NCBI GenBank assembly: GCA_023105745.1
Contig: JALGQZ010000004.1
Location: forward strand, 9,822,451 to 9,886,450
DNA: 64,000 nucleotides
Direction of reading: 5' to 3'
From: Austropuccinia psidii
Taxonomy: Eukaryota; Basidiomycota; Pucciniomycetes; Pucciniales; Sphaerophragmiaceae
Position 1 is the stretch's first letter. Each line of letters starts with the position of its first letter. Below, piece after piece: positions 61,947 to 64,000 of this stretch. The notes below the pieces were generated by a model, which was not told the origin of the DNA, searched no databases, and was given only the letters and a program-made list of their open reading frames with translations. The position numbers were made by a program, and so were the translations under genes.

Positions 61947-63450
61947 GTCAGGGTGAGTCTATATAGTAGCTATAAGATGTAAATACAAGCTAGCATTATG
62001 ACTGTGACACGTCAAAAACAAATAATAAATTAAATCTTCAGGTCCTACTGCTACGTGGTAACAGTGGTGATGAGTCTATTGAGGACCTGGGTTGCAATGC
62101 TCTAATATCTTTGACTGTAAAGAAACACTACAATAATTATATTTTAATTATATCTTTAATTATTCTAAGGACACTACTGATGGATAACAGTCTTGTCACG
62201 TAAGAATATAGGTAAAGTAAGATAAGATGATGGGTTATTGAAGGAAAAAACCCTTCTTTTTATATCTTTCAGGACTGTCAAGAGTTATTAACTCTTCACA
62301 CGTCAGAGGAGTGAAAAGTTTCACTCCAATGGTCAGACTGTGGTTCTGGATCCTCAATTCTGGCGTCAGTAGAGGCAGAATTGTGGTTTTGGAACCACAA
62401 ATGATCATTCTGGATCAATACAGGGTGAAAAAACTTTTCACCTGCCACGTCAGCACTTGGGTGACGTTGTTATGGTGTCTGTATGATCAATACTGGTCAT
62501 TCTGGGCGGGTTTAAGCTTTGAACAACCATTATTTTGAGTATCAAGACAGTACTGGTTGGTACTGGTTTGGTACAGGCCAGTATTGGTCAAAATACTTCC
62601 AACCAAGATATCTTAGTCAGTTTTAGAGATATCAAGAAACCAAGAGCACAGAATTGAAGGGCTTAATGAGCTCTTCAATTTGGTATGCTTCATGTTTACC
62701 CTTCTTTCAAATAGCAAAAGTTATAAGGGTTTTAAGTTTCTAGATGTATTTTTGTACATCAGTATGGGGCTTCAAAAACTTCCATGCCAGATATCATCTT
62801 CAATTTGGAAGATATCTGTATTCTGATGATACAGTTTTGTAGGGCTTGATTAGCTCTACAGTTTGGTATATTACACTGTACAGTTGTATGAGTGTATGCC
62901 AAAGATACAGGGGTTTGTTTACTTTCTTGTTTTCAGAATATCTGTATTTCTGGTTGTTAAACCTTTGAACCAAGATCCCTCAGTCAATTTAAGAGATACA
63001 GAGGTCTAATGTATCTCAAATTAAAGCTCTTGTTTATATCTTTAATTTGGTTATACTTTTGTACAGTTTTGTACAAGCCCTCTTTGACTTTCAGGGGGGT
63101 CTTGGTGTTGAAATAAAGGTCACATGGTATCTCCAGTTGTATTGGTGTTACAACAACATGGATGATATCATTGTGTAGCTCTCTATGTGAGCTTTAAGAA
63201 AAATACCATTTTGGTATGTAATAACTTAAATATGCATAAGTTAGATGAGAGGTGAAAATAAGGGTTTTGACCTATTTATTCTCCTCTAGGTTTCCTTATT
63301 CTGTTTGGATAAGGTTGGTGTTTAATTTAAGAGGATTGTTTTCTCTTATTTATTACCTGTATTGACTATGTTTGTTCAATACTTGTCATACCATTATTTA
63401 TGGTATGTTGGATGTCATGCTAGTGCTCTGTTTTGAGTCACAGGCTGACA
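61947..63450 (-). repeat. 5' LTR of element E
   Basis: 1504 bp with the same ends as the LTR at 53343-54847. GATAG at 63451-63455 completes the target duplication. Confidence 0.93.
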
Positions 63451-64000
63451 GATAGTCCTCTACTGGTGTATCTTCAGAGACTGCAGAATCTTGATCAGAT
63501 TCTTCCTCCTCTTCAGTACACTGAATCTCTTCAATGACTTGAACTTCATTGTTTTTTGTCTTTTTTGTGCAAGTGTTGGCTAAATTTGAAGTGCTTCCAC
63601 ATTTATGACACTTTAAGACAGGTTTTTCTGGCCTCTTATCCTCTCTGGGAATCTTAGAGGTCATCTTGGTTCCTTTTGGGATTTTAGACCAAGTTTTACC
63701 AATTCTTGTTCTGGTAATGATATCTTCCATAGAATTAATGTAGTCTTCTGTTGAACAGGGTTCTACACATCTGCTTTTGATAGCATGTTCCAATTCTCCT
63801 CCACACTTTCTTAATATTTTCATATTAACCATAGTGTCAGACATATCTGGTTGTAAAGCAGATAATCTGTCTTTTTGTTTGAAGAACCAAGTAAGTGGTT
63901 TATCTTTCTCTGAGTGAAAAATGGCACTTTCAAAGGCATTTTCTATTTTAAACCTCCAAGAATTATTGGCCCATTTGATAATTATTTCAGATTTCCACCA
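63451..64000 (-). pseudogene. Gag segment of element D (family 2), cut by element E and the window edge
   Basis: Minus strand Gag core (WWKSEIIIKWANNSWRFK; FFKQKDRLSALQPDMS; KILRKCGGELEHAIKSRC) followed by a zinc knuckle CHKCGSTSNLANTC near 63590, in which the His is Asn (family 1 has [14 protein letters not shown]). The acidic linker after it runs into the E insertion. The part upstream in D, including any overlapping small gene, is outside the window. Confidence 0.88.

Larger units (their letters stand above)
53338..63455 (-). mobile_element. Element E: full-length Ty3/Gypsy chromovirus (family 3, minus strand)
   Basis: 10,108 bp (53343-63450) between GATAG target duplications (53338-53342 and 63451-63455). 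Order on the minus strand: 5' LTR, primer site, leader, exon 1 of the small protein, gag with the overlapping small gene, pol, polypurine tract, 3' LTR. The two LTRs (1505 and 1504 bp) differ at roughly two dozen positions by eye, so E is older than B. It is inserted in the gag/protease region of element D. Confidence 0.94.

Overview
This window is almost entirely LTR-retrotransposon DNA from a filamentous fungus. The DNA is AT-rich, the predicted introns are about 60-80 nt long, and the Ty3/Gypsy polyproteins end in a chromodomain. From memory, the main Ty3 family resembles elements of large, repeat-rich rust fungi (Pucciniales, possibly Austropuccinia psidii). That species guess is an inference. 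I see no host gene, rRNA, tRNA or CRISPR.

Plus strand, 1-17894: three Ty3 copies are nested. Copy A (1-7353) sits in copy A2 (7354-11986), which sits in a copy of a different family, F (11987-17894). F also carries a solo LTR. Region 17895-20459 is unassigned. Copy C (20460-23145) keeps an LTR and the 5' coding region. It abuts a decayed Ty1/Copia element (23146-33886), broken up by an old chromovirus remnant and by a solo LTR with a clean target duplication. Element B (33887-44104) is intact and young: two 1837-bp LTRs that differ at four positions by eye, a 5-bp target duplication AAGCT, and one 1975-codon Gag-Pol frame.

Minus strand, 44380-64000: a second nest. E (53343-63450, target duplication GATAG) sits in D (47579-53342 plus 63451-64000), which sits in G (44380-47578).

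The most interesting structure is a second gene in the Ty3 elements. A small upstream exon can be spliced through a 64-nt (B) or 81-nt (E) intron into a frame that overlaps the 5' end of gag at +1. The gag ATG lies inside that intron, so splicing removes it. The layout and frame offset are the same in two diverged families (B and E). Between copies of one family, substitutions in the overlap are mostly silent in the small-protein frame but change Gag. The small-protein frame therefore looks like the selected one. Products of about 283 aa (B) and 335 aa (E) are predicted. I do not recognise the protein, and its function is unknown.
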